A stretch of DNA of 64,000 bases from assembly GCA_963757135.1 (NCBI GenBank), contig CAVWQE010000004.1:1116001-1180000 (forward strand), written 5' to 3'. The notes below the pieces were generated by a model. The model was given only the letters and a program-made list of their open reading frames with translations, was not told the origin of the DNA and ran no database searches. The DNA comes from Gp1-AA145 sp963757135 (GTDB taxonomy: Bacteria > Acidobacteriota > Terriglobia > Terriglobales > Acidobacteriaceae). The translations under genes were made by a program, and so were the position numbers. Positions 19,865 through 28,601 of this stretch are shown here, piece by piece (positions within the stretch are counted from its first letter, which is position 1; each line of letters begins with the position of its first letter).

Positions 19865-20926
19865 TTGCACCTCAGCAGATCCAGGGCGTGGTTTGTTCTA
19901 GCTCTCTCGCTTTTTTCAGGCGCCTTCACGGCTTGCACCATGAAGCCTTCGGGGGACGATGTCGTGGCCACAGTCGACGGGCAAAAGATTTACCGCGCCG
20001 ACCTCGAGAAGTATTTCCAAAGCCAGACCGCGGGCTCCAATCAACCTCTCAGCGACGAACAGGCGACCAGCTTACGGCTCAGTATTCTGCACCAGCTCAT
20101 CGAAAACGAAATTCTCATCCATCGCGCCGAAAAGCTTGGGCTGCTGGCCACTGACGACGAAGTGGACCGCAAGCTGAATGAGATTAAGTCCCCGTACAGC
20201 AACGAAGAATTCGCTCAGCGCCTGCAGGAGCGCAAACTTTCGCTGGACAGTTTTAAGCGCGACATCCGGCGCGCACTGACTGCGGATAAGGTCCTGCACA
20301 AGGAGGTCACTTCCAAAATCAACATTACGCCGCAGGACATTACCGACTATTACAACGGACATAAAGCGGAGTTCAACCTGATTGAGCCGCGCTATCACCT
20401 TGCGCACATTCTGGTAACGACCGCTCCGGATCAGCAGGGCGGTACCAGCAGCAACAAGGCGCACAATGAAGCCGAAGCGCGCAAGAAGATGCAGACCGTG
20501 CTTACCCGCCTGGAGGCCGGAGACGATTTTGGATCGCTGGCAATGACGTTTTCCGAAGACACGTCTACGGCGGCCAACGGTGGTGATCTGGGAATCATTC
20601 CTGAACAGTCGCTGAAGCAAACCGACCCGGCTACACGAGATGCCGTGATGAAGCTGAAGGCCGGTCAGTATACCCCGGTAATCTCGCTGGAAAATCCGGC
20701 GACACGGCAGATAGGGGCGTTCCGCATCGTGAAGCTCATTGCGATGGAGCCCGCGGGTCAGCGCGACCTTTCCGACCCACGCGTCGAGCAGGAAATACGT
20801 TCGCAGTTACAGGACCGCCGCGAGCAACTGCTTAAATCCGCGTATTACGAGGTCATGCGCGATCAGGCGAAGGTGCGAAACTATTACGCTGAGAAGGTCC
20901 TCGCCGGCACCTTCCCCTCGAAATAG
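19865..20926 (+). CDS. SurA-like peptidyl-prolyl isomerase lipoprotein
   Basis: The 353-residue periplasmic chaperone starts at the TTG at 19865, just after CGGAGGAAG. The longer in-frame ATG at 19694 would overlap the previous gene. The signal peptide ends in a lipobox-like FSGAFTAC. A SurA-N-type helical domain (ATVDGQKIYRADLEKYF and onward) is followed by a parvulin PPIase domain (PRYHLAHILVTT through FGSLAMTFSEDTSTAANGGD and LGIIPEQSL). SurA escorts barrel proteins such as LptD to the Bam complex, consistent with its position after lptD and the dsbA-like gene. Confidence 0.88.
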   Translation: MHLSRSRAWFVLALSLFSGAFTACTMKPSGDDVVATVDGQKIYRADLEKYFQSQTAGSNQPLSDEQATSLRLSILHQLIENEILIHRAEKLGLLATDDEVDRKLNEIKSPYSNEEFAQRLQERKLSLDSFKRDIRRALTADKVLHKEVTSKINITPQDITDYYNGHKAEFNLIEPRYHLAHILVTTAPDQQGGTSSNKAHNEAEARKKMQTVLTRLEAGDDFGSLAMTFSEDTSTAANGGDLGIIPEQSLKQTDPATRDAVMKLKAGQYTPVISLENPATRQIGAFRIVKLIAMEPAGQRDLSDPRVEQEIRSQLQDRREQLLKSAYYEVMRDQAKVRNYYAEKVLAGTFPSK

Positions 20927-20929
20927 AAC

Positions 20930-21418
20930 CTATTCAACGATTGCCAAGACTTCACCGGCATTGACGTTCGCACCCTCGCGAACCAGCAGCTTTAGAAGCG
21001 TTCCGGCTTTGGGGGACTTGATCTCATTCTGCATCTTCATCGCCTCCACCACAATAATTCCTTGTCCGGCTTCAATGGCGTCGCCCTCCCGCGAAAGCAC
21101 GCGCACTACTTTTCCGGGCATGGACGAACTCAGCCGCTGCGGGCCGGCCTGATCCAACTCACGGCGTCTGCGTCCCTGCCACGAGCGGGGATCCTCGACC
21201 GACACGTTGTACTGGCGATTGTTAATCGAGATAGTTCCGCTGGTCTCGCACCTGACCTCGTAGGATTTGCCGTCTAGCAGGATTGACGCTGCGCGCGCAT
21301 TCAATTGCGCGAAATCAACTGGAAGGTCACGCCCATTCAGACGGCATCGCCAGCCGCCCTCAACCTCGCTGATCTCCACAGCATAGGCCCTGCCGTCGAT
21401 GGAAATCGAGTAGCGCAC
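20930..21418 (-). CDS. Biotin carboxyl carrier protein
   Basis: The 162-residue protein has a biotinyl-lipoyl domain at its C-terminus with EAMKM, Lys128 being the biotinylation site. The N-terminal half (MRYSISIDGRAYAVEI) is the extra beta domain typical of carriers of acyl-CoA or pyruvate-type carboxylases, not of classical AccB. It lies one base after the biotin carboxylase gene and is probably translated with it. The carboxyltransferase subunit is not in the window, so the substrate (acetyl-CoA, propionyl-CoA or other) cannot be fixed. Confidence 0.9.
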   Translation of the reverse strand: MRYSISIDGRAYAVEISEVEGGWRCRLNGRDLPVDFAQLNARAASILLDGKSYEVRCETSGTISINNRQYNVSVEDPRSWQGRRRRELDQAGPQRLSSSMPGKVVRVLSREGDAIEAGQGIIVVEAMKMQNEIKSPKAGTLLKLLVREGANVNAGEVLAIVE

Positions 21419-21419
21419 G

Positions 21420-22916
21420 TTATTGCAATCCTTCCATGCGCGATACTTTCTTCCAGGCCGAGGATGCCTGCGCAGTATCGTCGGCGCTGCCCGTGTTACT
21501 GGCGCGCGCTTGAATTATTTGAAAAATTCCTGCTGCAATTGCGGCGACTCCCATCTGGTCTTTATCCGGATTCCGTGAATCGGGCATGCGCGCCAGCAGC
21601 CCGGTATCAGCGTTACCTGCCAGAAACTCAGGGTTCGAAAGAATTCGCCGGAACAGCCCAAGATTCGTTTTCACTCCGCCGACAACGTATTCCTCCAGTG
21701 CGCGCCGCAATATGCCTATGGCCTGCTGTCTGGTCTCACCAAAGCCAATCAGTTTTGCCAACAGAGGATCGTAGTCGAGAGGCACGTTCCAGCCTTCATA
21801 AACACCGCTGTCCACACGGATGCCGGGCCCTGAAGGTTCAGTCAGACTAGTAAGCCTCCCGGGACTGGGGAAGTAGTTGTTATCCGGGTCCTCTGCATAA
21901 ATGCGGCACTCGATCGCATGGCCGCGAAATTGAATGTCCTGCTGGCGGAAGGGAAGTTTTTCGCCGGCAGCAATCCGAATCTGCAGTTGGACCAGGTCCA
22001 TTCCTGTGACCTGCTCAGTCACCGGATGCTCCACTTGCAGGCGTGTGTTCATTTCCAGGAAATAAAAATTGCTATCGCGATCAGCGAGAAACTCGATGGT
22101 TCCGGCGTTGGTATACCCGGCGGCCTGCGCGGCCCTGACGGCGATCTCGCCCATGCTCTGACGCATTTCGTTATCCACCGCGGGAGATGGGCATTCCTCA
22201 ACAACTTTCTGGTGTCGCCGTTGCACTGAACAATCACGCTCACCCAGGTAGACGGTGTTCCCGTGCTCGTCCGCCAGTACCTGCATTTCAATATGCCGGG
22301 GATTGATGATGGCTTTCTCGATGTACACCTCTCCATCGCCAAAGGCGCGCTGGGCCTCGCTGCGCGCACCGTCCAGAGCGGCGGCAAGTTCGGCGCGGGT
22401 CGAGACCAGCCGCATGCCCTTGCCTCCACCTCCGGCTGCCGCTTTAAGCATCACGGGATATCCGAGCTTCTCCGCAATGTCCTCGGCCTCTCTCAATGAT
22501 TCCAATCCGCGCGAAGTTCCCGGCACGAACGGCACTCCCGCTTTTTCCATCTGCTGGCGCGCGCGGGTCTTCGAGCCCATCAGTTCCATAGATTGCGGCG
22601 GCGGACCGATGAACTTAATGTCGGCCTCCCGGCAAGCCCGCGCAAATCTCGGATTTTCAGACAAGAATCCGTAGCCAGGATGAATGGCATCGGCACCGGC
22701 ATGTTCAGCCGCTTCGAGGATGCGTGGAATATTCAAATATGATTCGGCTGCAAGCGCGCGCCCAATCGGGTAAGCCTGGTCCGCTCGGAGCACATGCAGC
22801 GCGGCGCGATCCACTTCGGAATAGACGGCAACCGCGGGAATACCCAGGTCATGGCAGGCTCGAATCACGCGTACGGCGATCTCGCCGCGGTTCGCAATCA
22901 GAATTTTCTTGAACAT
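21420..22916 (-). CDS. accC: Biotin carboxylase subunit of an acyl-CoA carboxylase
   Basis: Catalyses ATP-dependent carboxylation of biotin on the neighbouring carrier protein. The start MFKKILIANRGEIAVRVIRA is at 22916; six extra residues are possible from 22934. It has the ATP-grasp glycine loop GGGGKGMRLV and the EMNTRLQVEHPVTE signature, and continues to the C-terminal biotin carboxylase domain. A tail of about 50 residues beyond the usual AccC end (SRNPDKDQMGVAAIAAGI) is seen in propionyl-CoA carboxylase-type subunits. It is paired with the BCCP gene. Confidence 0.92.
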   Translation of the reverse strand: MFKKILIANRGEIAVRVIRACHDLGIPAVAVYSEVDRAALHVLRADQAYPIGRALAAESYLNIPRILEAAEHAGADAIHPGYGFLSENPRFARACREADIKFIGPPPQSMELMGSKTRARQQMEKAGVPFVPGTSRGLESLREAEDIAEKLGYPVMLKAAAGGGGKGMRLVSTRAELAAALDGARSEAQRAFGDGEVYIEKAIINPRHIEMQVLADEHGNTVYLGERDCSVQRRHQKVVEECPSPAVDNEMRQSMGEIAVRAAQAAGYTNAGTIEFLADRDSNFYFLEMNTRLQVEHPVTEQVTGMDLVQLQIRIAAGEKLPFRQQDIQFRGHAIECRIYAEDPDNNYFPSPGRLTSLTEPSGPGIRVDSGVYEGWNVPLDYDPLLAKLIGFGETRQQAIGILRRALEEYVVGGVKTNLGLFRRILSNPEFLAGNADTGLLARMPDSRNPDKDQMGVAAIAAGIFQIIQARASNTGSADDTAQASSAWKKVSRMEGLQ

Positions 22917-23085
22917 CGGCTCCTGTTGTACCAACCTCAGTTGCTTCTCTGTTGCGCCATATACTCGCCGGTGCAGACACCCACCCGGCGGGGCAAAGTT
23001 CCGCGAAGAACAAAGAATTCTATCTCACAGTGCGTCACGGGCTGTGATTGATTCTTCAACCCTCGCGTATCATGGAAATTCCGCA

Positions 23086-24693
23086 ATGGCATCCAGCACT
23101 CAGAACGCCGCGCTCGTTTCCTCAAGGTCGCTTCCGATAGACGTGCAGAAGCGCTGGCCGCTGCTGCTGCTTTTGTTCGGCCTCGGCATTCGATTGTGGT
23201 TTGCGCATGCATTCTTTCTCAACCCTGATGAAGCCCTGCATTACTTGTTGTCACTGCAGCCCGACTTGCGTACGACCTACGAAGCAACCCTTCCGACCTC
23301 TCATCCGCCGCTGTACATTGTGTTCCTTCACTATTGGGGATATCTGGGCCAGTCTGAATTTTTCCTGCGATTACCCTCTGTTCTGGCTGCGACCGCATTC
23401 TGCTGGTTTGTTTTCCGCTGGGTGAAGCTGGTCGCCAGTGAATCTGCCGCGCTGATCTGCCTCGCGCTCTTACTGTTTTCCCCATCGCTGATTTACGTCT
23501 CAACCGAGCTGCGCCAGTATGCCTTCGTCTTACTGTTCAGCGGCGCATCGCTTTATTTTCTCGAGCTCGGCCTGATGAAAGACTCTGTTCGGGCCATGAT
23601 CGTCTCCGGCGTGTCGCTGTGGCTGGCCCTGGTGACGCACTACTCCGCTACGCTGGTTGCACTCACGCTCGGCATGTACGCCTTGTGGAGAATCATTGCG
23701 GGGAAAGCTCCGCGGGTTGTGGTCGCAACCTGGGCCGCTGGGCAGCCCGCTGGCTTGGCGATTGCAGCCGTCCTGCTTGAGACTCAGGTCCTGCAACTCA
23801 AGACCCGAGGCCGCTTTGCAATGGCGGCTGAGACATATTTGAAGCGTTCCTCCTTTCATCCCGGCCAGGAGCATGCGCTTAGCTTTCTGTTTCGCGCAAC
23901 CATTCGCCTGTTTCATTACTTTTTCAGCCAGGGTGCAGTCGGCGTAGCCGCCTTGCTGCTATTCATCTTTGCTGTTGTCCTCCTGGTTCGGAATCGCCAG
24001 CAATTTTCGCAGCTTCCAACCTCAAGGCAACTAGCGTTCCTGATGAGCTTTCCTCTGCTGGTAAATGGCGTTCTTGGACTGAAAGACCTCTATCCCTACG
24101 GCGGCACCCGCCACAGCTCCTATCTGGCTATGTTCATTTTTCCTGGGATTGCAATCGCGCTCACCAGGTTAAAAGCCAAGCCAGCTTGGACAAAACCCGC
24201 GCTCATTGGAACCGTTCTTCTGCTCTGCAACCTATTTCCTTCACCCACCGGCGAATATATTCGCCACTCCGACCAGAATAAGAAGCAGATGCTGTCTGCC
24301 ACCGACTTCCTGCGGCAGAATGCAGGCCCAGACTCGCTGGTCGTGACCGATAATCAAGGCGGCCTGCTGCTCAGTTACTATCTGTGCGGCAGCAAAGTCG
24401 TGCCTTTCAGCGGAGTGATCCAGCATTTCTCACAGGCGACATGCGGCGACATGCGAGTCTTCTCATTGGACCCTCGGCAATGGATTTTCCACGCCCAAAC
24501 ATTTCCCGAGGATTTGCGCGCGCTTAAGTCAGCCTTCAACCTGCCCTCCGGCCAACGTCTTTGGATCTTTCAATCGGGATGGCTGGTGGACAACGAGGCC
24601 GACTTCCGGGCCGAGCTTGAACACTTCGGATGTCCGGCCACGCACGATTTCGGAAGAAATATTCTCGCGTGCGAGGTGATTTTGCCGCAGTGA
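23086..24693 (+). CDS. Family-39-type membrane glycosyltransferase
   Basis: The 535-residue polytopic protein from the ATG at 23086 has at least 9-10 hydrophobic helices. The first periplasmic loop has FLNPDEALHY, whose Asp-Glu matches the catalytic acidic pair of GT39/ArnT/PMT-type enzymes, and PTSHPPLYIVFLHYWG. These enzymes transfer sugars from polyprenyl-phosphate donors to lipid A, proteins or cell-wall glycans. A soluble C-terminal region of about 120 residues follows (LRQNAGPDSLVVTDNQGG). It is divergent from accC and ends at a strong hairpin. Confidence 0.82.
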   Translation: MASSTQNAALVSSRSLPIDVQKRWPLLLLLFGLGIRLWFAHAFFLNPDEALHYLLSLQPDLRTTYEATLPTSHPPLYIVFLHYWGYLGQSEFFLRLPSVLAATAFCWFVFRWVKLVASESAALICLALLLFSPSLIYVSTELRQYAFVLLFSGASLYFLELGLMKDSVRAMIVSGVSLWLALVTHYSATLVALTLGMYALWRIIAGKAPRVVVATWAAGQPAGLAIAAVLLETQVLQLKTRGRFAMAAETYLKRSSFHPGQEHALSFLFRATIRLFHYFFSQGAVGVAALLLFIFAVVLLVRNRQQFSQLPTSRQLAFLMSFPLLVNGVLGLKDLYPYGGTRHSSYLAMFIFPGIAIALTRLKAKPAWTKPALIGTVLLLCNLFPSPTGEYIRHSDQNKKQMLSATDFLRQNAGPDSLVVTDNQGGLLLSYYLCGSKVVPFSGVIQHFSQATCGDMRVFSLDPRQWIFHAQTFPEDLRALKSAFNLPSGQRLWIFQSGWLVDNEADFRAELEHFGCPATHDFGRNILACEVILPQ

Positions 24694-24725
24694 AAAAGAT
24701 TTCGCGAAAACCTGATCAAAAGAAA

Positions 24726-24746
24726 AGCCTCTCGGCGCGAGAGGCT
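24726..24746. terminator. Bidirectional intrinsic terminator
   Basis: AGCCTCTCG-GCG-CGAGAGGCT is a perfect nine-base stem between two convergent genes. On the minus strand it is followed by TTTTCTTTT, a good U-tract for the TPR gene's opposite neighbour; on the plus strand by TGTTT. It ends the glycosyltransferase transcript and would block antisense read-through. Confidence 0.8.
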
Positions 24747-24768
24747 GTTTGAAGTCGCGAAACAGAAA

Positions 24769-25575
24769 CTACTTGCTCATGGTGATTCCGTTCGGCCCAG
24801 CTGATTTTTCTGCCTTGGCCTTCTTTGCCGCCAGGGTCTTATCCACCCATTCATCAGCTGTCTTGGAGTCGGCAACGCGCTGATCGGGCTGATCGCATTC
24901 ACGGTCGGCCCTTTCACGGTACAGCAGATTCATGTATGCCATGGCGTCGTCGTAATCCTGGCGCAGCGAAAGCGCCTTATTCAGAACGTCGATGCCATCC
25001 TGAATGACCGGGCCCTGCGCGTCGCGCAATGCAACGCACACTTTTTTGTCCTTGAGCGGCTCGTCCGGACGCAGGCCTAATTTCGCTCGTGCTTCCATGC
25101 GTGGCTGATAAGCCTCAGTCCAGTCAATTACGCCCACTGAGTAGTAGGCTTCTGGATCATTGGGGTCGAGCTCAATCGCTTTACGGTAATAAGATTTCGC
25201 GTCTTCGAACTTTTTCATTTGCAGGTAGAGATACGCGATGCCCTTAATACTATTTACGTTTTTAGGGTCCTGATCGAGTACGGCCTTGTACTGGTCGATC
25301 GCGGCAGTGGCATTCTGCAGGTTTTCAGGAGAATCAACTCCGGGAATATATTGCTGGGCGTACGCAGTAGCCAGGTAGAGCTTCGCATTCTGCAGGCTGC
25401 TGTCGAGTTCTACGGCCTTCTTAAAATGATCGATGGCGGTCTCGTACTTTGCATTTTTATAAGCGGCGACACCTTTGTTGAGCTGGTCGCGCGCCATCAG
25501 TTTGCTGCAACCGGTCGCCGAGATTACGCACAATGTCGCGGCTACCACGGTTGCTATTCTCAGGCCTGTCTTCAT
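24769..25575 (-). CDS. TPR-repeat lipoprotein of the TonB/ExbB/ExbD operon
   Basis: The 268-residue protein starts at the ATG at 25575; the longer frame to 25704 reads through an intergenic repeat. The signal peptide ends in a lipobox-like VISATGC. Tetratricopeptide repeats follow (YKNAKYETAIDHFKKAVELD, YYRKAIELDPNDPEAYYSVG, DVLNKALSLRQDYDDAMAYM). TPRs scaffold protein contacts. As the last gene of a tonB-exbB-exbD-exbD cluster it probably works at the inner face of the outer membrane or periplasm, but the partner is unknown. Confidence 0.83.
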   Translation of the reverse strand: MKTGLRIATVVAATLCVISATGCSKLMARDQLNKGVAAYKNAKYETAIDHFKKAVELDSSLQNAKLYLATAYAQQYIPGVDSPENLQNATAAIDQYKAVLDQDPKNVNSIKGIAYLYLQMKKFEDAKSYYRKAIELDPNDPEAYYSVGVIDWTEAYQPRMEARAKLGLRPDEPLKDKKVCVALRDAQGPVIQDGIDVLNKALSLRQDYDDAMAYMNLLYRERADRECDQPDQRVADSKTADEWVDKTLAAKKAKAEKSAGPNGITMSK

Positions 25576-25657
25576 CAGTAATTGCCCCCTCAAAATAATG
25601 CGCACAACACAGCCGCATACGATAACACAGGAAGTCAGTCTCGTGTACGGCGCTGGT

Positions 25658-25733
25658 TCCGCAGTTGTCAGTTGCCAGTTGTCAGAAGCGATTGCCGCTG
25701 ACAACTAACCTCTAACAACTAGCTGCTATTTAG
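25658..25733. repeat. CAGTTGTCAGTTGCCAG-type repeat between exbD2 and TPR gene
   Basis: GCAGTTGTCAGTTGCCAG faces GACAACTAACCTCTAACAAC. It is the same family as the repeats in the rimP-nusA-infB operon and again sits in an intra-operon spacer. Confidence 0.6.
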
Positions 25734-26170
25734 CCGCCGGCTTCAATCTTCGCCGTGATCAGGCCGACTTTGTCCACGCCGGACGCGTGGCCTATGTCAA
25801 TCACGTTGGCCACATCGGCGAAGGGGATATTGTCATCACCCTTCACGAACATGACCTTTTCGGCACGCGTCTTGAAGATATCGGTGAGGCGCCCCTGCAA
25901 TCCGTCCCAGCTGACGTCGTCCTGGTTGATCTTCAGCCCCGGAGTCTGCCCCGGCCCTCTATCGATGACCTGCACCACGATGGTCCGGTCATTCGACTGG
26001 TTCTTGGGCTGGTTCGGCGGGGGCGGTTGAGGCACCAGCGCGTCCAATCCTTTCGGGGTCAGCGGCGTGATCACCATGAAGATGATGAGCAGCACCAGCA
26101 GAACATCGATGAGCGGGGTTACGTTAATGTCGCAACTTTGCCCACCCTTACCACCAATAGCCATTCCCAT
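25730..26170 (-). CDS. exbD: ExbD/TolR-type biopolymer transport protein (second copy)
   Basis: This 146-residue inner-membrane protein has a single N-terminal helix preceded by CDINVTPLIDVLLVLLIIFM. The Asp within that helix is the proton-conducting residue of ExbD/TolR. A periplasmic domain follows, with VMFVKGDDNIPFADVANVID near the end. GGAGA lies seven bases before the ATG at 26170. It follows the first exbD by 18 bp. Two different ExbD proteins with one ExbB suggest a heteromeric stator. Confidence 0.93.
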   Translation of the reverse strand: MGMAIGGKGGQSCDINVTPLIDVLLVLLIIFMVITPLTPKGLDALVPQPPPPNQPKNQSNDRTIVVQVIDRGPGQTPGLKINQDDVSWDGLQGRLTDIFKTRAEKVMFVKGDDNIPFADVANVIDIGHASGVDKVGLITAKIEAGG

Positions 26171-26188
26171 GGGAAATCTCCTTGAAGC

Positions 26189-26656
26189 CTATTCCGACCC
26201 GCTCGCGCCAGGTTGCGGTGGCGGCGGATTATTGGTCTGCTTCTTCTGATCGGTCAGCAAGCCGAGATCGTCGACGCCGGCAGAACGAACGTTGTCCACA
26301 ACGTCCACAACCGACTTGTACTTGGCCCGAGCGTCTGCCCGCACATAGACGCGCTTATCCACGCGATTCGCGATTCGGTCTTTGATTTTGTTGGTGAGTT
26401 GGTCGGGCGCGATCTTGTCATTACCAAAGAAAACGCCGCCATCGCGCATGACCGCCACGATGAGCGCATCTTCTTTGTCCGCGTCCGGCATCTGCACGGG
26501 ATTGTTTACTTTCGCCAAATCAACGGTAACGCCCTTTTGCAACATCGGGGTGATGACCATGAAGATGATCAGAAGCACCAGCATGACGTCCACCATGGGA
26601 GTCACATTGATGTTCGAGTTGACTTTGGCCCCTTCATCTCTTACTGAGATTGCCAT
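26189..26656 (-). CDS. exbD: ExbD/TolR-type biopolymer transport protein (first copy)
   Basis: The 155-residue protein has the family start NSNINVTPMVDVMLVLLIIFM, with the conserved membrane Asp, and a periplasmic domain with RVYVRADARAKYKSVVDVVD. The C-terminus is Pro/Gly/Ser-rich (NNPPPPQPGASGSE). GGAGAAG lies just before the ATG. It is not a recent duplicate of the second exbD, as the two differ through most of the periplasmic domain. Confidence 0.93.
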   Translation of the reverse strand: MAISVRDEGAKVNSNINVTPMVDVMLVLLIIFMVITPMLQKGVTVDLAKVNNPVQMPDADKEDALIVAVMRDGGVFFGNDKIAPDQLTNKIKDRIANRVDKRVYVRADARAKYKSVVDVVDNVRSAGVDDLGLLTDQKKQTNNPPPPQPGASGSE

Positions 26657-26718
26657 GATTCTTCTCCTGCTCCTGCCCTAAGCTCGAATGTCCGGTCCTG
26701 CACTTGATAGAGGTGGGC

Positions 26719-26787
26719 CCGGAGAGATTTATCTCCGGACCCCAGCAACTCGCATTGAGCAACAGGCTTACACGGGCGATTCCCGTG
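26719..26787. repeat. Two hairpins between exbB and exbD
   Basis: CCGGAGA-GATTTA-TCTCCGG (26719-26738) and CACGGG-CGATT-CCCGTG (26771-26787) lie in the 144-bp exbB-exbD spacer. They could attenuate transcription or stabilise the exbB message, which often needs higher stoichiometry than exbD. They also resemble the GGGCG/CGCCC intergenic palindromes. Confidence 0.55.
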
Positions 26788-26800
26788 CTTCCACTACTTA

Positions 26801-27559
26801 CTACCGGCGCACCGCTCCACGGCGCTTCAGGAAGTAATCGATGAGTTCGCTCGACGAGTTGTCCATTTCCACGTCGAACGCTTCCACGCGGCCGGTGAGG
26901 TAATTGAACATCATGACGGCGGGAATGGCCACTAGCAAACCGAATGCTGTGGTCACCAGGGCTTCTGCGATACCGCCGGCAACCGCTGCCAGACCGGTCG
27001 CCTTCTCTTGCGAAATACCTTTGAAGGCGTTCAGAATGCCCATCACCGTTCCGAACAGTCCGACGAACGGGGCCGTCGAACCAATTGTGGCCAGACCGCC
27101 CAAGCCGCGCTTCAGTTCGGCATGCACGATCGCTTCGGTGCGCTCCAGAGCGCGCTTGGAAGCTTCGATGGTCTCGCCCGGGATGTCGCTTGAATCCTGG
27201 TGAGCCCGGAATTCCATCAGGCCTGCAGTCACGACCTTGGCCAAATGGCTGCGTTTATTGCGCTCGGCAACCTTGATGGCTTCATCAATCTTTCCATCCC
27301 GCAGTGCGCCTGCCACTGCCGGAGCAAAAGCCCGCGATTGCTTACGGGCTGCGTTAAACGCCATCCAGCGGTCGATCATCACGCCGAACGACCAGCCCGA
27401 CATGATGAATAGAATGATGACCACCGCGCGCGCCACCCAGCCCATCTGGTGCCACAGGGAAATTGGGTCCCACTGGGGGGCGCCCGCTTCCTGCAGAAGC
27501 CAGGTGGCTGTAGTCGAAACGTGTGCTACCAGGTGTGTTGCTGCTTGAGCTGCAAACAT
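26801..27559 (-). CDS. exbB: ExbB/TolQ/MotA-type proton channel protein
   Basis: From the ATG at 27559, preceded by GAGGAGGAAAG, the protein has 252 residues. It has an N-terminal helix (VARAVVIILFIMSGWSFGVMI), a cytosolic loop and the MotA/TolQ/ExbB signature: LATIGSTAPFVGLFGTVMGI, then GIAEALVTTAFGLLVAIPAVM. With ExbD it forms the proton-driven motor energising TonB. It sits second in the tonB operon. Confidence 0.94.
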   Translation of the reverse strand: MFAAQAATHLVAHVSTTATWLLQEAGAPQWDPISLWHQMGWVARAVVIILFIMSGWSFGVMIDRWMAFNAARKQSRAFAPAVAGALRDGKIDEAIKVAERNKRSHLAKVVTAGLMEFRAHQDSSDIPGETIEASKRALERTEAIVHAELKRGLGGLATIGSTAPFVGLFGTVMGILNAFKGISQEKATGLAAVAGGIAEALVTTAFGLLVAIPAVMMFNYLTGRVEAFDVEMDNSSSELIDYFLKRRGAVRR

Positions 27560-27707
27560 GAGTTGCTTTCCTCCTCGGGAACTTAGTGCATAAATTCTGA
27601 AACTCACAAAACGCGGGCTTCGCCTTCGAGCATTCGACGCGAAACCTTAAATCCTGAAACTCTGACATTGAGACCCTGAATTGTTCAGTGTCTCTATGCT
27701 GAGATGC

Positions 27708-28439
27708 TTAACCGCCGGACAGAGTGAAGTTGACCGTAATTTGCGTGTCCACTTCTACGGGTTCGCCGTTAAGAATATACGGCCGATAACGCCACTCCTT
27801 TACCGCGTCCATCGCCGCCTGATTCAACAGCGGCGACGCGGTGCTGATCACGTGCAGGTTCTGAATGCTGCCGTCCTTGCCGATGATTGCGGACAAAACG
27901 ACAGGACCCTGAACGCGCGCGATCTTAGCCATCTGCGGATAAACCGGGTTAACGTTCTTGATCTTTAACCCCTGGGTCACGCCCGCGGACACGCGTATGC
28001 GCTGTGGGGTAGCAACTTTGGGAATCGCCGTCGGCGTGCCGCCGATAATCGAACCCATGACGCCACCCATGGAGCCGCCCGGAACGCCGCCCGGAACGCC
28101 GCCAACCACTCCTGCCTGCGGCGGCGGGGCCTCTTCTTCCTTGATCATTTCGACTTTCTTGGGGATCTTCGTCGGCGTGCGGAGTTGGTTGTTGACCACA
28201 TCCGTCTCAACCACCTTGATGACCTTCACAGGCGCTGCAGGAGGCGGGGGAGGCGGTGGTGGCGGGGGCGCCGCCAGGAATGTCATGGTCATTGCCTTGG
28301 GCAGCGCTTCGGTGAACATCAGCGGAATCAGAATCATGATAATGATGATTCCGACCTGCAAGACCACCGCAAACGCCGTGGTCCGGCCACGCTTTGTCTT
28401 TAACCTGTTACCTGATTCGATCAGGCTGTCCTCAAACAT
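27708..28439 (-). CDS. tonB: TonB-family energy transducer
   Basis: The 243-residue protein has one membrane helix (about 20-42), a run of consecutive prolines (about 58-67), a Pro/Lys/Glu-rich periplasmic stretch, a Gly-rich region (VVGGVPGGVPGGSMGG) and a C-terminal TonB domain (NPVYPQMAKIARVQGPVVL through DAVKEWRYRPYILNGEPVEV). It carries proton-motive energy to outer-membrane receptors. It is the first gene of tonB-exbB-exbD-exbD-TPR. Confidence 0.93.
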   Translation of the reverse strand: MFEDSLIESGNRLKTKRGRTTAFAVVLQVGIIIIMILIPLMFTEALPKAMTMTFLAAPPPPPPPPPPAAPVKVIKVVETDVVNNQLRTPTKIPKKVEMIKEEEAPPPQAGVVGGVPGGVPGGSMGGVMGSIIGGTPTAIPKVATPQRIRVSAGVTQGLKIKNVNPVYPQMAKIARVQGPVVLSAIIGKDGSIQNLHVISTASPLLNQAAMDAVKEWRYRPYILNGEPVEVDTQITVNFTLSGG

Positions 28440-28601
28440 AAGTTTCTCCCTGCGCAGAACTACGATTCTTTAGACACCAGCTACGATTGTGTTGTTCCCA
28501 ACCCCGGCAATAATTTTGCCGGATCCGGAACTTCAGCTAGCGAACCGCACTGCTACAACCGAACAGAGCGAACCCTTGCCCAGGACGTCTAGATTGGGCG
28601 A

